DNA of 64,000 bases, taken from positions 15,389,501 through 15,453,500 of the forward strand of contig NC_083382.1 of NCBI RefSeq assembly GCF_031755915.1, written 5' to 3'. A model generated the notes under the pieces. It saw only the letters and a program-made list of their open reading frames with translations. It ran no database searches and was not told the origin of the DNA. How positions within the stretch are numbered: position 1 is the first letter of the stretch; every line of letters starts with the position of its first letter. The position numbers were made by a program, and so were the translations under genes. This document shows positions 32,861 to 44,781 of the stretch, piece after piece. The DNA comes from Ziziphus jujuba (taxonomy: Eukaryota; Streptophyta; Magnoliopsida; Rosales; Rhamnaceae).

Positions 32861-33794
32861 TGAAAAGCATTTTATTATAACTCTATGGTTGGTTGGCTGG
32901 CTGGCTTATGTTATATACTGTACAGAACGAATTAGGAGTTCATATAAACTCCATGTACTTAATTCCAACTAAATTGCATGTCATTTTTTGTTGGTTGCTA
33001 TAAAGTTCTTCTCTAATAATGCGTTTGGTTGTGCTTTTTTAACAAAAGCTTGTATTTCGTTTTCTGGGTGAGATACTATCTTCCAAACACTATAGTTTCG
33101 AAAACATCAGCATCCATAGGGTTATAGCCTAGCCAGCAATAGTTTCATTGATTCATTCATTAGCATTGTGGCTGCACTTACAGCACCAAGTTATATTTGC
33201 TTTGCTCTTGTACATTTTCTTTGTAATCTGAATTTTTTGAAGGAGGAGTTTAAAATTACAGGTATTTATAATTACTTAGTTCATTGTTTTTGTTATTTTT
33301 TTTTATTTTTATTTTTTTCATTTTCAAGGTTGTTGTGAGTGATTCAATTTGGTCACGGATATTGTTTTTTTATTGTTATTGGTTCACTTTTGTAGGTTCT
33401 AAGAATTCCAGTTATTATTTTTTGCTACCTTTTATCATTTTTATTATTGATTGGTTAAAATTAAATATTTAGAAGGTGTCCATAGTTGGTGCTTACTTAG
33501 CTTTCCTTTAATATGTGCGTTCATACTACTTTATCTATATGTGTTAATTAACGTAAGAGGATGAAATGAAATTTTTTTTTTTTTAAAAAAAAAATCAAAT
33601 GAAGGTTGTATGTTATTTCCAAAAAAGAAAATATTGAAGGTTGTATGTGAATGATTGGTAAATAAATGAATTTAAAAAAAATTCATTTCGTATAGATCCA
33701 TGCAAATATAGTAATTTGAGCTTTTATGACACCATTCAATCTCTAAATAGTCGGCTTACTAAAATTTACACAAAAATAAAAAATAAAAAAATAA
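32861..33794. other. Intergenic with an F-box LRR fragment
   Basis: Bases 33,163-33,215 resemble the F-box LRR segment at 32,345-32,395 (GCATTG-GGCTGCACTT-CA-CACCAA). This suggests a partial duplicate. The rest is T-rich DNA with poly(T)/poly(A) at 33,570-33,593 and no other feature. Confidence 0.5.
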
Positions 33795-34012
33795 GGGGGA
33801 CTCTAGAAGTGGAGCAAATGGAAAAAAGTCATCTCCCATCACCTTTCGAATCCAAGGTTGTGGGTTTGACTCTGGTAAATCCCATTGCATATGGGGGAAA
33901 GGCCCACGGGCTTCGTATTGTCTCATCCTAAACTTGATAAGTGACTCAAATAGCTCCTCGGCTAATAAGGTTTATTTTTTTCTTACCAAAAAAAAAACAA
34001 AAAAAAAAAAGA
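33795..34012 (+). mobile_element. tRNA-derived SINE candidate
   Basis: It has a box A-like TAGAAGTGG (33,804-33,812) and a box B-like GGTTTGACTCT (33,863-33,873), then a tRNA-unrelated body and a T-rich then A-rich tail (33,968-34,011). The CCATCACC and GTTGTGGGTTTGACTC wording is typical of plant tRNA-derived SINE heads. Target duplications were not identified because of flanking poly(A). Confidence 0.55.
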
Positions 34013-34599
34013 ATTCTCTAAGTCGTCAATCAATTATTCCAATAAGGAAGAAAAATAATCCTACATCGATAAAAAAATAATAAATACATTGTCCTAGGGT
34101 CATATTGAGGAAGACTGGATAATTTTAATATTAGATGTTCCATAATTAATAAATATAATTTTAAATTTTAAATTTTAGTATTTGATATAATTTAAAAACT
34201 TAAAAATAAACTTTGATGTTTTTTTTTATATTAAAAATCTTATTTGAGTGTAATCGTCTATGCATATATATATATATATATATTGCATTTCTAATATAAA
34301 TATTCGTATTTTTATAAAATGCAAATATAATATTAGAAGATAGATTTTGAAAAAATAATCATCAATAAAAATTTTTAAATAACTACTTTTTAAAAAATTA
34401 TCATCAATTTACAAGAAAATTTCATCCAAAGTGACAATTACATTTTAATGCAATGCTTGCACCGGAGACTCTTCATATATATGTATATATATATATATAT
34501 ATATAACAAATAGAGACCAAAATGCATATTGTCTCATAGTTTTGAGGACATCTTTACAAATATTTCTTTATATCTCCAAATGTTCACCCATACGTAGGA
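34013..34599. other. Intergenic, nothing recognised
   Basis: AT-rich with (TA)n runs at 34,262-34,281 and 34,477-34,503. No coding signal. Confidence 0.6.
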
Positions 34600-34860
34600 T
34601 AAAACCTATACCCTCATGTTATCTTTTGAAAATGTAATCTTGTTAGAGGTCTGCGAAATCAAAAATCACCCATACATCAAAAATTACCATCTCATGCATC
34701 ATATTATCTCATTTATTTTCACCATTTATCTAGTCCGAAGAAGTTTTGTTTCCAACCACGTATGTGGGTTTCAACTTCCATTTTATATTTTGAAGACTTT
34801 GATAATAATATTATTTTCAACAAAAAGATAAGGAATTGAGATATGGTCTCAGCCTCTGTT
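34600..34860 (+). pseudogene. Second F-box gene N-terminal fragment
   Basis: HLMHHIISFIF near 34,690-34,725 resembles the F-box helix region. In another frame YVWVSTSILYFEDF near 34,758-34,800 parallels TPFLYFEDL at 19,220. Nucleotide similarity to 19,215-19,300 is visible (TATATTTTGAAGACTT in both). It is a truncated relative of the F-box/LRR pseudogene with shifts and no downstream LRR. Confidence 0.55.
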
Positions 34861-35562
34861 TAGTAGGAAGGACAAAAAATAGAAAGGACGAAAAACTAGA
34901 GGAATAGAAAAAATCATATTTGTCCCTCTTAATATTAGGTATAACATGAAAGATAAAAAAAAATTGGTATAGAAGTAAAAAATGAAAGGAAAGAAAAAAA
35001 ATTTAAATATCAAATGATTATATTAACTTTTATTAGATAATTACATTATAATTTGCACAAATATTATATAATTTAAAAAAATTATTAATATGAAAAAAAT
35101 AAAATAAATTTTTTGTCATTAGTTTTTACTTGCAATAATCATGTAATGTTTTCAAAATATATATATATTTTTTTTAGCCATTTTTTTACTTGCAGTAGCC
35201 ATGTAACTTCTTATTAACTCTTCAATAAACACCTGAAAACTATGTAAATAGTTAATTCGGTTAGAATTAAATCACACATAACTAGAGTAACCATATTTTA
35301 TTTTCCCATACCAGATGAATATCCAACTTGTGACAAACCTTTTTGAGTGGGTATTCACCGAAAAAATAAAAAATAAAAAATTAAATAATTTTATTTACTT
35401 GGAATCACAAAAACATAATTGAACACATAAGTTGAAATCAACAACAAATAAATATTTAAAAGGGTAGATAAAGATATCAATTTATTTTCTTTGGAAATTG
35501 ATGAATCAAACTATATGAGGAAATGGGATTGGTTTTCGTTTATTAATGTTCAATAGAATATT
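34861..35562. other. Intergenic, nothing recognised
   Basis: AT-rich DNA. Two similar stretches near 35,125-35,150 and 35,185-35,205 (ACTTGCA-TA-CATGTAA) are a weak local repeat. Confidence 0.5.
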
Positions 35563-35571
35563 GTCGAGAAT

Positions 35572-36793
35572 AAAGTTCAAAATTTTGGTATCGATGGAAA
35601 TATTGAAAGTTCAAAATATGAAAATTTCATGAAAATATCGGAATGTATCGGATATCGATAAAAATTCACAAAAATGATGGAAATATTTTTGAAAAATGAA
35701 AAATTTTATTGAAACTTTAGAATTAGTTTATCTAAACAATCAATTATCAAATTGATTATAAAAATTGCAAAAATATTGAATAGATATTATATTTTTCTTA
35801 ATTATTTTAATTTATGGTAAGCGGTAATGATCATAAATAAACTATTATTAATAAAAACATACAAAAAATATATATTTGATAAATTATTTATTAATTAAAA
35901 TAAAACAATCATTATAATTACATTATATTTTATAAATATCATCTTAATATTTATAGAACTCTTAGATAGTTGAAAATCATTAGTATCTTTCTCGTTCTCA
36001 TTTTAATATGTGAAATGTGAAAAGTAATGATTAAAAAATATATCTCCGTAATAATTTTTCATGTAATTATTAATATATCAATTATAAGGATCTTGTATTA
36101 AATATTTTTGTTCTTGATGTTGAGTATAATATATTCTATCATCTTTTTATTTTTATTTGCTTAATGTTATTAATTTAAATGCTATAAATATCAATTATAT
36201 CTAATCTTGTATTTTTCATATTATTATTTTATGTTATTATTTCTCATTCTTTTATAATAAATTTTTAACTTGTAATTATGGGATTTTAATGAATCCATCT
36301 TATACAAAATGTATAACAAGTATATATATTATATCAATAAATAGAATTTATTAAGGTTATTGAATTCAATTCACTTCGTTTTATTTATATCATTAAATAT
36401 TTAAAAAATAATTAAAATATTAAAAAAATCACTAAAGTTAATTTTGGTAAAATAATTTACTAAACATCAATAATATTTTTGAATTTTTTTATAAAATAAT
36501 TATAAAAATTTCATAAATATTTTTAGAATTTTCATAGAATATTCTAAAATTTATATGAAATTTTTTAAAATTTCGATAGATAGTATAGATTTTTTTTAAC
36601 CAAATTGTTAAGAATTTAATATAGATATTTTGAAAAAAAATTTCATGAAAATTTTGATAAAATTTTAAAAATTTCAATGAATATTATAAAAATTTTATTC
36701 ATTTTTATTTAAAATTTAAATTTAATTTTAATTTTTTAAAAAAATAAAAAATATGAGAAAATTTTATAAAAAATTTGGATATTTTAAATCTTG
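35572..36793. mobile_element. AT-rich Mutator-like nonautonomous element, candidate
   Basis: A very AT-rich 1.2-kb segment has loosely matching inverted ends (AAAGTTCAAAATTTTGG left; CAAGATTTAAAATATCC on the opposite strand right). It is flanked by near-identical 9-bp sequences, gtcgagaat (35,563-35,571) and gtcgagaaa (36,794-36,802). A 9-bp target duplication is the Mutator signature. Internal motifs such as AAAATTTCATGAAAAT recur at both ends. No transposase is present. Confidence 0.45.
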
Positions 36794-36842
36794 GTCGAGA
36801 AACAAACAAAAGAAGGAGTGAGAAAAAAAAGGAAAAAAAATA

Positions 36843-36962
36843 ATGCCAGCGGCGTGGAAAGTGGTTGGGAAAGCATTAATGAAGTTTACAGAGCTTGAGA
36901 GATTGATTGCTTCAGTGTTATTTTTATTTTTTGTTATTACTATTACTATTATTTGTTTATGA
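36843..36962 (+). CDS. Small open frame, 39 codons, uncertain
   Basis: It starts in good context after an A-rich leader and reads MPAAWKVVGKALMKFTELER, then a hydrophobic stretch of about 15 residues (Val/Leu/Phe/Ile) that could be a membrane segment. A second frame, ERRRERIFLLRMFSVRALKY, follows at about 36,984-37,045. It could be a first exon, a decayed gene or chance. It is too short for confidence. Confidence 0.2.
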   Translation: MPAAWKVVGKALMKFTELERLIASVLFLFFVITITIICL

Positions 36963-37448
36963 GATATTGCATCCTGTTTGGCTATTGAAAGGAGGCGTGA
37001 GAGAATCTTTTTGCTGAGAATGTTTAGTGTTAGGGCTTTGAAATACTTTATTTACCAAAAAAAGGGACTCCAATAGAAATAAAATAAATAAATTAAATGT
37101 TATTATCAGGAAAAAAAAAAGATAAGAATTATAATTTTGAAAACTATTATTTATCTGTTATAAAATAAAAATAAAAATTTAATTATTTTATCTTCCTTCA
37201 ATAATTTCCTACATATAAAACGATTATTTTAGATGAAAAATTCATCGTCTAATTTTTCATCCATTTACTTTTTCCTTTTAACCAAACAACTAACCTACTT
37301 GCCTTCGTTCCACTTTTTCATCATTAGTGTTTTTCCTTTCTTTCACCTTTCCACCTAACAAACAAAGGATTAAACTTTGTGAGCTGATGTGCGTTTCAAA
37401 CTCCTTACAATTACACAAGCAATGTCAGTACCATTAGATGAATATATG

Positions 37449-37692
37449 CACTACGAAAAAACAGTATCAGATATGACCATAATAGTGGTTAAAAGCATAT
37501 ATTTTGTAGCCAAATGTTTTTTGCTACGATCAATATATTATCAGATTGTGATAATAACTTTGTCACCAAAAGTTTTGGGTTAAAAACTATTTATCATAGT
37601 CTGAATTACTTTTAGCCACGGCAATATATAGTGGTTAAAAATTTTATGGCAATGTTTTTTTTTTTTTTTTGGTTATTGTTGTTGTAGTTGTT
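37449..37692. mobile_element. CACTA-type terminal-like sequence, candidate
   Basis: CACTACGAAAAAACAGTATC at 37,449 resembles the CACTACAAGAAAA termini of plant CACTA and related MITEs. TAGTGGTTAAAA occurs twice inside (37,485 and 37,631). A weak inverted partner (GTTGTTGTAGTTG) ends near 37,692. The borders are doubtful. Confidence 0.3.
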
Positions 37693-40600
37693 ATAGTATT
37701 GATTAATTAGTGAATTGTTTTCGAGTTGGGGTTTTTTTTTTTTTTAATGTCAAACTCAAATTATCATCTTTAACGGTTATTAATTTATGTAGCAGATTTT
37801 AATTGAATTATTAATTTATTGTTTTTTATTTTAAAATTAAATTTTTAAATGATATCTATTTAAATTGTCATTTGACATATAGATTTTAATATTAATGTTG
37901 ATAAATAATTTTTTTTTTGAAAAAATACTAATATACAAATCATGTTTAAGTTTTACTTTCAAAAAATGCAATAGATATTTTATTTGTAAAAGGGTAACAC
38001 AGTATTTTAAATTGTTGTTACTGGAAATGAAATAATTTATCTTCTTCTTTTTTTTTTTTACATATATTTGGGGTTCTTGTTTTTTAATGTATAATGTATC
38101 CTCATAGAAATTCGAAAAGAGAAACAATAACAATGAAATTATTGTAATTTATAAGCTACAAATGATTACTTAGAGAAAAACTTCAAAAGGGTGCTTCTTG
38201 ATAAATCACAATTCAGCTTTAGCAGGGAATATAAGTAATTTTTTTTTTTCAGACTGCGAGATAAAGAACTCGCCGACCACGAAAAGGTGCTGTCTTTGCA
38301 TGCATGCGTATATACATTGTAGAAACAGTATCTCTTTGCTGCTTGTAGATACCTTAGATGCAATGAAGTCTTCCCTGCTTGTAGATACCTCAGTTTTTTT
38401 TTTTTTTTGAAGTTTTATGTGGCATGTTAAATATTTTATATGAATTAATCATAATTATGTAATTTATTTACAGGATTTGCTTGTATTAATAATGGAACTG
38501 ATTTATTTATTGATATTTTCAGTAAAGCTTTTAGATACATATTTTCTGTAATATTACAGTTAGCCTATTGAACTGAAAGATTTACACTCTCTACAAATTC
38601 AATTGACTTATTCTTTATTTTTATTATATTATTATTATTATTCATTATATATTATTATTATTATTATTATTATTACTACTACTATTATTATTTTTATTAA
38701 TTATTTTGCATATATATATATATATATTGGGAATAAGTCAGATACATACAATTGAAATTAGGATTTTGAGGCATCTATGATACCTATCAGATGAAAATCT
38801 AAGGGAGAAACATTAAAGACCAGTGTGTCCATTGGACACTACTTCTGTATTTTGTTATCTGTTTTGCAGATGAAAGAATTTTATATTGATTCGATAGTTG
38901 CATTTAAAATGTTAGTAATTTAATTAAATACATTTCTTTATATATAGATCCTAGATTTATAGTGCTGCAATCGATACATGTATGTCTCTTATTGATGGGA
39001 TTTGAACAAATAGTCTTTGCTTTCATTCCATGAACCTACATTATATACAAACTTTATTATATATTAATTTTGAAATGTATTAATTTTATAATTTTATTTG
39101 TATTGTTAAATCTTTTTATTTTATTGTTCATTTCATGTCACTTTACCAAGAAAAAATAAACTTTGTTACCTATTATAAATTTAATAGATAAAGTTTACCT
39201 TTATTTTTTAACATTGATGACAACTAAACTAATTAGATTAAGAAAATAAAATCATCTTAATTCTTTTCTGAAAAGGAATATCCGTAATTAAACTTGTTGT
39301 ACTTATTTATGGAATCATGCATGATTCCAAAAAATTGATTATAAACAGATTGTTCTTGTCCCAAAAAAATTATATAAATTATTATTATTATTATTATTAT
39401 TTCTTTTTCTATAAATTCCATTGTTATTATAAATTCCATCAATTTTAATGATTATTTTAATTAAATAGTTCAATTAAAAATAGTACATTACAATACATTA
39501 TTTGCACAAAACAAGTTATTGTTATATAGACTTTTATACAATCCTACACCAAATATAGGATAGGTATAATTTACTACATTTCAATACAATCTAATACAAT
39601 ACAATATAATACAATATTGGATACCAAATGAGTTCTTTTATCCATTCCAGAAAATTACCCCCATCCAGAAAATTATCACTGTATATGTGGATTTTGTACC
39701 TACTTTTATCCATTCCAAAATGAATATAGGGTAACAAGGCAGTCTGAAGCAATGCTTGTATTAATATAGGGCAGATTTCATGTAGGCAAGTATTTGATAA
39801 AGAATTTTCTTTTAATATTATCTTATTTATTGAATAAATATATTTAACCATACTATATATATATATATATATATATATCGCTATCTTTCTTTTTTTTTTT
39901 TTTTTGGATACAATATGTATCGTTATCTTATATGTTTAATAAATTTTCATTATTTAATTAAATGTACCAATTTAATCATCAAGATAATTTATCAAATATT
40001 TTAGTTGATGAAACATTCTCCGATTAAATATAATAAAATTTTAAATATTTTCCTGATAAAAAAATGCTAAAAAAAAATGCCCCCCAATTAATTAGGGGTT
40101 CAGAACTTTGTATTGGTGTTGTGGTTGTCTTATAGACTACAGTAATGCATTCATGTGAAACTTTATGAGTCCATGTCAGCTCAAACCAAATTCAGTGATT
40201 GGGCTAGCTTGCAATCATACTAAACTTTAGGATTTTATTTTTTTTATTTTTTTGAGAAAATTATCAATGTTTTTAGCAACATTTTAGAATAAAAAAAGAG
40301 AATTTTAATTTAGACTTATTATGAGTAAAATAATTTAAATAAACTAAATAAATTCTAAACAAAAAAAATAACTTAGTTACATTATATCTAAAAAATTGAT
40401 GAACAAGTAGGTACATACGAAATTATTTTAATCTAATCAAAACTGCTTTTTTTATGTTCAAGCTTTTTTCCTTTTGTGCTGATCTAATCTAACTTTAAAA
40501 ATAGTATTCTGTTTGATACGTGGTATCACTTTATCTTTTGTAGTCAAAAAAGTTATATTAAAGAGGAAGAAGTAAATTTTTAACATATTTAGCTTTAGAT

Positions 40601-42637
40601 TTGATTCATTTTAAAAACCACATGATTTTCAGAAATTTCGGAAATGAGACGTATTCTAAGACTACTAACAATCCTTACATTTAAGGGAACAATATATATA
40701 TATATATATATATATTTTTGGCTTCATTCCTGATAGTCTATGGGTCTATAATTCACATTAATTTTTATTTATTATTATTATTATTTTATTTTTTGCGTCT
40801 AAAACACAATTCGCATTGACTTAATCAACACCACACTTTTTATAACAGAAAATAATTAAAATTTAACTGTTTAAGAAAGTAGAAAAAACGAAAAGAAAAA
40901 AGAAAGGGCAATAACCTCATTAAAGAAAAGTAGATAGGTAATAATTTTTATTTATTATTTTTTTTTTTGGGGCTTAAAATGCACATATATTATAGTAGTT
41001 ACATATATAAATAGTGATGATTTAACCACTTGCCTATGATCCATACGTGGAGAAATTCTTGCCCATGACCCATACATAGAGAAATTAATGAGCATAGCCT
41101 TTAAAGAGACAAGACAGCTGTGGTATGGTTTACTTTTGGTTAGATTTCCATCAAAAACCTATTATGGGTTTGAGTGATTGCATTTGGTCTTTTTCTTCCA
41201 GTCATCAAAACAGGCATATTCTGGTTGGGGAAGTAGTAGGTCACATGGTTGGCTAAATATTTGGGATTGTACAGTACAGTAGCAGAAACCAAATCATATT
41301 AGTTTGTCTCTGTGTTTCCTTCTGGGTTTTCTGAGAGTAGCATATCAAAAGCTTAAGGATCTTTCGTATCTGTTTGGTTAAACACCAGCCACGTTGAATA
41401 CTTTAAGCAACTAGTCTCAGTGAAAAAAGAGGCTTTGGGTTCAAGCTAGCTAGTTTATTAGGTGTGTATAGGGATAGGCTACGGTAGGCCAGGCTAGTTT
41501 ACGTTAAAGGCATTTCAAAATTTAAGGGGAAAAAAAAAATTGCAATGCAAGAAATTAGTGTTATTTTTACCAAATGGTTGCTTCCTGAAGGAATACTTGG
41601 TGATATTCATTAAAATAAAAAAGAAAAAAGAAAAAAGAAAAAAAAAGGACTACCTAGTGAATCAATTTAAACCATGTTACTTTTTTTTTTAATGCTGTGT
41701 TAATCTTATATAATGATCAAATGTCAAGCTAAATAATTTGCCAAAACAAAAACTTTTAACTAAGATGCGGTATTAATATGTTCAAATGTTTAATTTGCAT
41801 GTAATTAGTTTATTTTAATTAATAATAGTTAAAGTTTGTCAAATATCTCAATTCATAATAAATCTAAAAAAATAAAATAAAATAAATAAATACTAAATGA
41901 AACACAATTTGAAATTTCATTAGTTTTTCATTTTTATTTTTCTTCTTTTATTTACATTTGTAATTGATTAATATACGTAATAAATTTTAACTGCCGTTAA
42001 TAAAAAATTAAAATAAGTAAATTATATATAATCTAATAAGGAAAAATAAAGACTGAACACATAAACAAATTATACTTAAATTAACAAGCATTAAGCTTCT
42101 TCTACCTATATCAAACATGCAATTCCTAAATGTTGTGCAACAACAGAGAATTGGTCAAGAAAAAATATTAGCTAGTGATTGTCCATGTCAAATATTTTGC
42201 AAGGGGAATCAAAGAACATAGAGTATTGTATAATCAAACTATAAAATGCAGTCTAATAAATAGGACAAATCCTAGTCTTTTATTATTATTATTATTATTA
42301 GTACGTGGTCAAATTTTGGTTGAACAAAGATCGAAAAGAAGAGTTGTTTAAGACGTCTGAATCTGACTTTTGTTGCGCAGCCAAATTTAGAAAATAGAAT
42401 CGTCTCTTGCTTTAAGGCCTATACACCTTCACAAATATTCATAATATTCATGTGAATTGTTTAAATACATTTTGTTGGCTCTTTGAAGAACTCACATGTC
42501 CTTCACTTGCATGCACTTCTTACTTTATAGCTTCCATAGATATTTTTGTAAGGCTTCCCAAAGCAGTTTTTCTTTTTCCTTTTTATGTTTTTTTTTAAAG
42601 CAACGCACATTTTTTCCTTTTTTACCTTACTTTATAC

Positions 42638-42673
<36 letters not shown>

Positions 42674-43384
42674 GATCGTTTTTATGATGCTAATATTCAT
42701 TTTTTAAGGATAAAAATATTTAAAAAACAAAAAAAAAATTATCATCAATACTTTTAATATTATCATAAAAAATAATAATTTTTTCAAAAATTATTATTTT
42801 TTAAAAACATCCATACTATAACAAAATATAAATATCCACACTATAAAATTTATATATATATATATATATATATTTGAAAATATTATGTAAACATTTTCAT
42901 ACAAAAAATGGGTACCCTTTGAAGGAAAATAAATTGCAAAGTTTGTAAATGATAATATATAGAAATACAATGATATCACGCAAAACTCTCAAAATAGAGA
43001 TAGTGATAGTGTAATTTTTCAAATTAAAATAAATAAATAAATATACTCAACTACTTCTTCAACTAATTATATAATGAATTTTATACTCTATGTCCTAAAA
43101 AAAGTCATCACATTGTTTCTTAATTATGATAATAATAATGGCAAACTCAAACAAATACTTTGTTTCTGAATTATTATAATAATAATGGCAAGCTCAACAA
43201 TTAAATTAAATGATCATCTAACACCCTTCTTCTCACTAAATTTGGACAATATATATATATATATATATTTCCCTAATTGGAATATCGAAAGCATTTTTAT
43301 GCAATATAAAAAAAGAAAGTATTTTATTTTTTTCACTATAAATTGAAAAGAATTAAAAAAAGAAAAAAAGAAAAAAAAGGAAAA
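37693..43384. other. Long intergenic region, AT-rich
   Basis: No gene, RNA gene or LTR could be supported in these 5.7 kb. Microsatellites are the main structure: (TTA)n at about 38,627-38,690, (TA)n at 38,709-38,727, 39,854-39,878, 40,691-40,714 and 42,849-42,872, (ATT)n at 39,379-39,401, and (TA)n followed by (GA)n at 42,638-42,673. The stretch 41,030-41,460 is less AT-rich but has no open frame of note. Confidence 0.6.
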
Positions 43385-43495
43385 ATTGCAAAAGTCCAGT
43401 TCGAACCTAAAACCGAAACTTGTGAGGGGTCCCACTTTACTCAAATAGCTGTGAAGTAAATGGAGCGAGTATACCAACTTAAACTACTCGCGGCG
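43385..43495 (-). mobile_element. tRNA-like SINE head, candidate
   Basis: On the minus strand TAGTTTAAGTTGG (43,486-43,474) resembles a Pol III box A and GGTTCGAACTGG (43,407-43,396) is a good box B. A T-rich run follows. The 66-base spacing is longer than in a functional tRNA, and the arms do not fold as a cloverleaf. A SINE remnant is more likely than a tRNA gene. Confidence 0.35.
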
Positions 43496-43839
43496 CGTAA
43501 AGAAAACCATGGGGGCCCAAAGTCTTTTTCGGTATTCGAAAAGTTGAAAGATAGCACACACGCTCCTCCAAATAGGCGCAAGATAGCAGACAGACGTAGA
43601 CCCAACGAAAACTCAAACTCCACGAACGGACAAAACACAGACACACCTCTTGGTTTCATATTATTTCTTTTTTATTTATTTTATTTTTTATAATATTTGT
43701 TTTCGAATACTGTCCCTACTTCCTAAAAACAGCCAAAATTATATTACAAACAATATTTAAAAAACAAAAAAAAAAATTAGCAAAAGAAAAAAAATTAAAA
43801 ATAAATAAATAAGTTAATTAAATTAATACAGAGAGCTGT

Positions 43840-44781
43840 CTCTGACTCTGGGTGTTGACCAAATTTGCAGTGAGCGTGGGGTGGTTAAAGACTGTCCCCA
43901 CTCTTTGCTTATCCTACGCACACCCCTCTCTTTCTCTTTTTCACCGACTAGCTTCTTTCACAAACACAGTTAGGTACAGAGAGAGATAGAGAGACTGTAA
44001 AAAAAGAGTGAGAGTGAGAACGAGAGAGAGAGAGAGAGAGAGCTTAGGAAGGCCAGGAATGACAGAGCCTGGTCATCGTTATCTTCCTGCTCCTCGAGCT
44101 CCTCCATTTCAATCAATCTCTTCTTGGTTTCCGTGATTATTATACGTCGAGTCGTATGATTCTCTGTTTTCCTGCTCACAGTTTTCGTTTTCTTTTTCTT
44201 TTTTTGTTATGGGGGGGTTTTTGATTCGATTTTGATAATTTGTAAGTCTGTGTTCATCTCGGTTCAGTCCTTAAAGCCTTACGCTTTTAGTAGTTTTGTT
44301 TTGTACCCTAGTCTTTGGGTCGTTTTTGCGTGTTTTGATATGCCTCAAAGCACAGAGGTTTCGTACTCTGCGCTGTCTTTTAGCAGAGCTCCGAAGTGAA
44401 CGGTTGCTGTCTCTGGTTTTCCATTTTTTTTTTTCAATCATTATTTTATTTTTTGCATTCCTTTAGCAATTATTGTACGGTGTTTTCTCTTGTGGGTATC
44501 ATTTATTTTTCTTTGTTTTTTCTCTTTTGGGTTTTTGGTTTTTTAATCTTTTGTTTAGAAGTGACTTTGGACGAAATGTGAGTGAAAAAAAAGGTACATT
44601 TTACACAAAGAAAATGGTTTATTTGTTGTGTTGCATTTCAACAATGCTGAACTGGGTTTGAAAGATTTTGGGTGTTATTTTCGTGGGATTTCCATGAAGA
44701 TTTGAGCTTTGTGGTTGAAAAGTTTTTTTTCTCTTCGGCTTTAGCATTTTGGAGAAGGGATTTGGACAGCATTGGAAAGAA
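43840..44781 (+). promoter_or_regulatory. Promoter and 5' leader of the TRM-like gene
   Basis: Composition changes from AT-rich intergenic DNA to pyrimidine-rich plant leader style from about 43,900. A W-box TTGACC is at 43,855-43,860, CT-rich patches at 43,925-43,942, and a (GA)n tract at 44,022-44,042. The transcription start is not fixed. The leader is long and may contain an intron. Confidence 0.5.

Noticed and set aside
43385..43495. Possible tRNA gene on the minus strand
   Set aside because: Boxes A and B are present, but the spacing is too long and no acceptor or anticodon arms pair. It is kept only as a SINE candidate.
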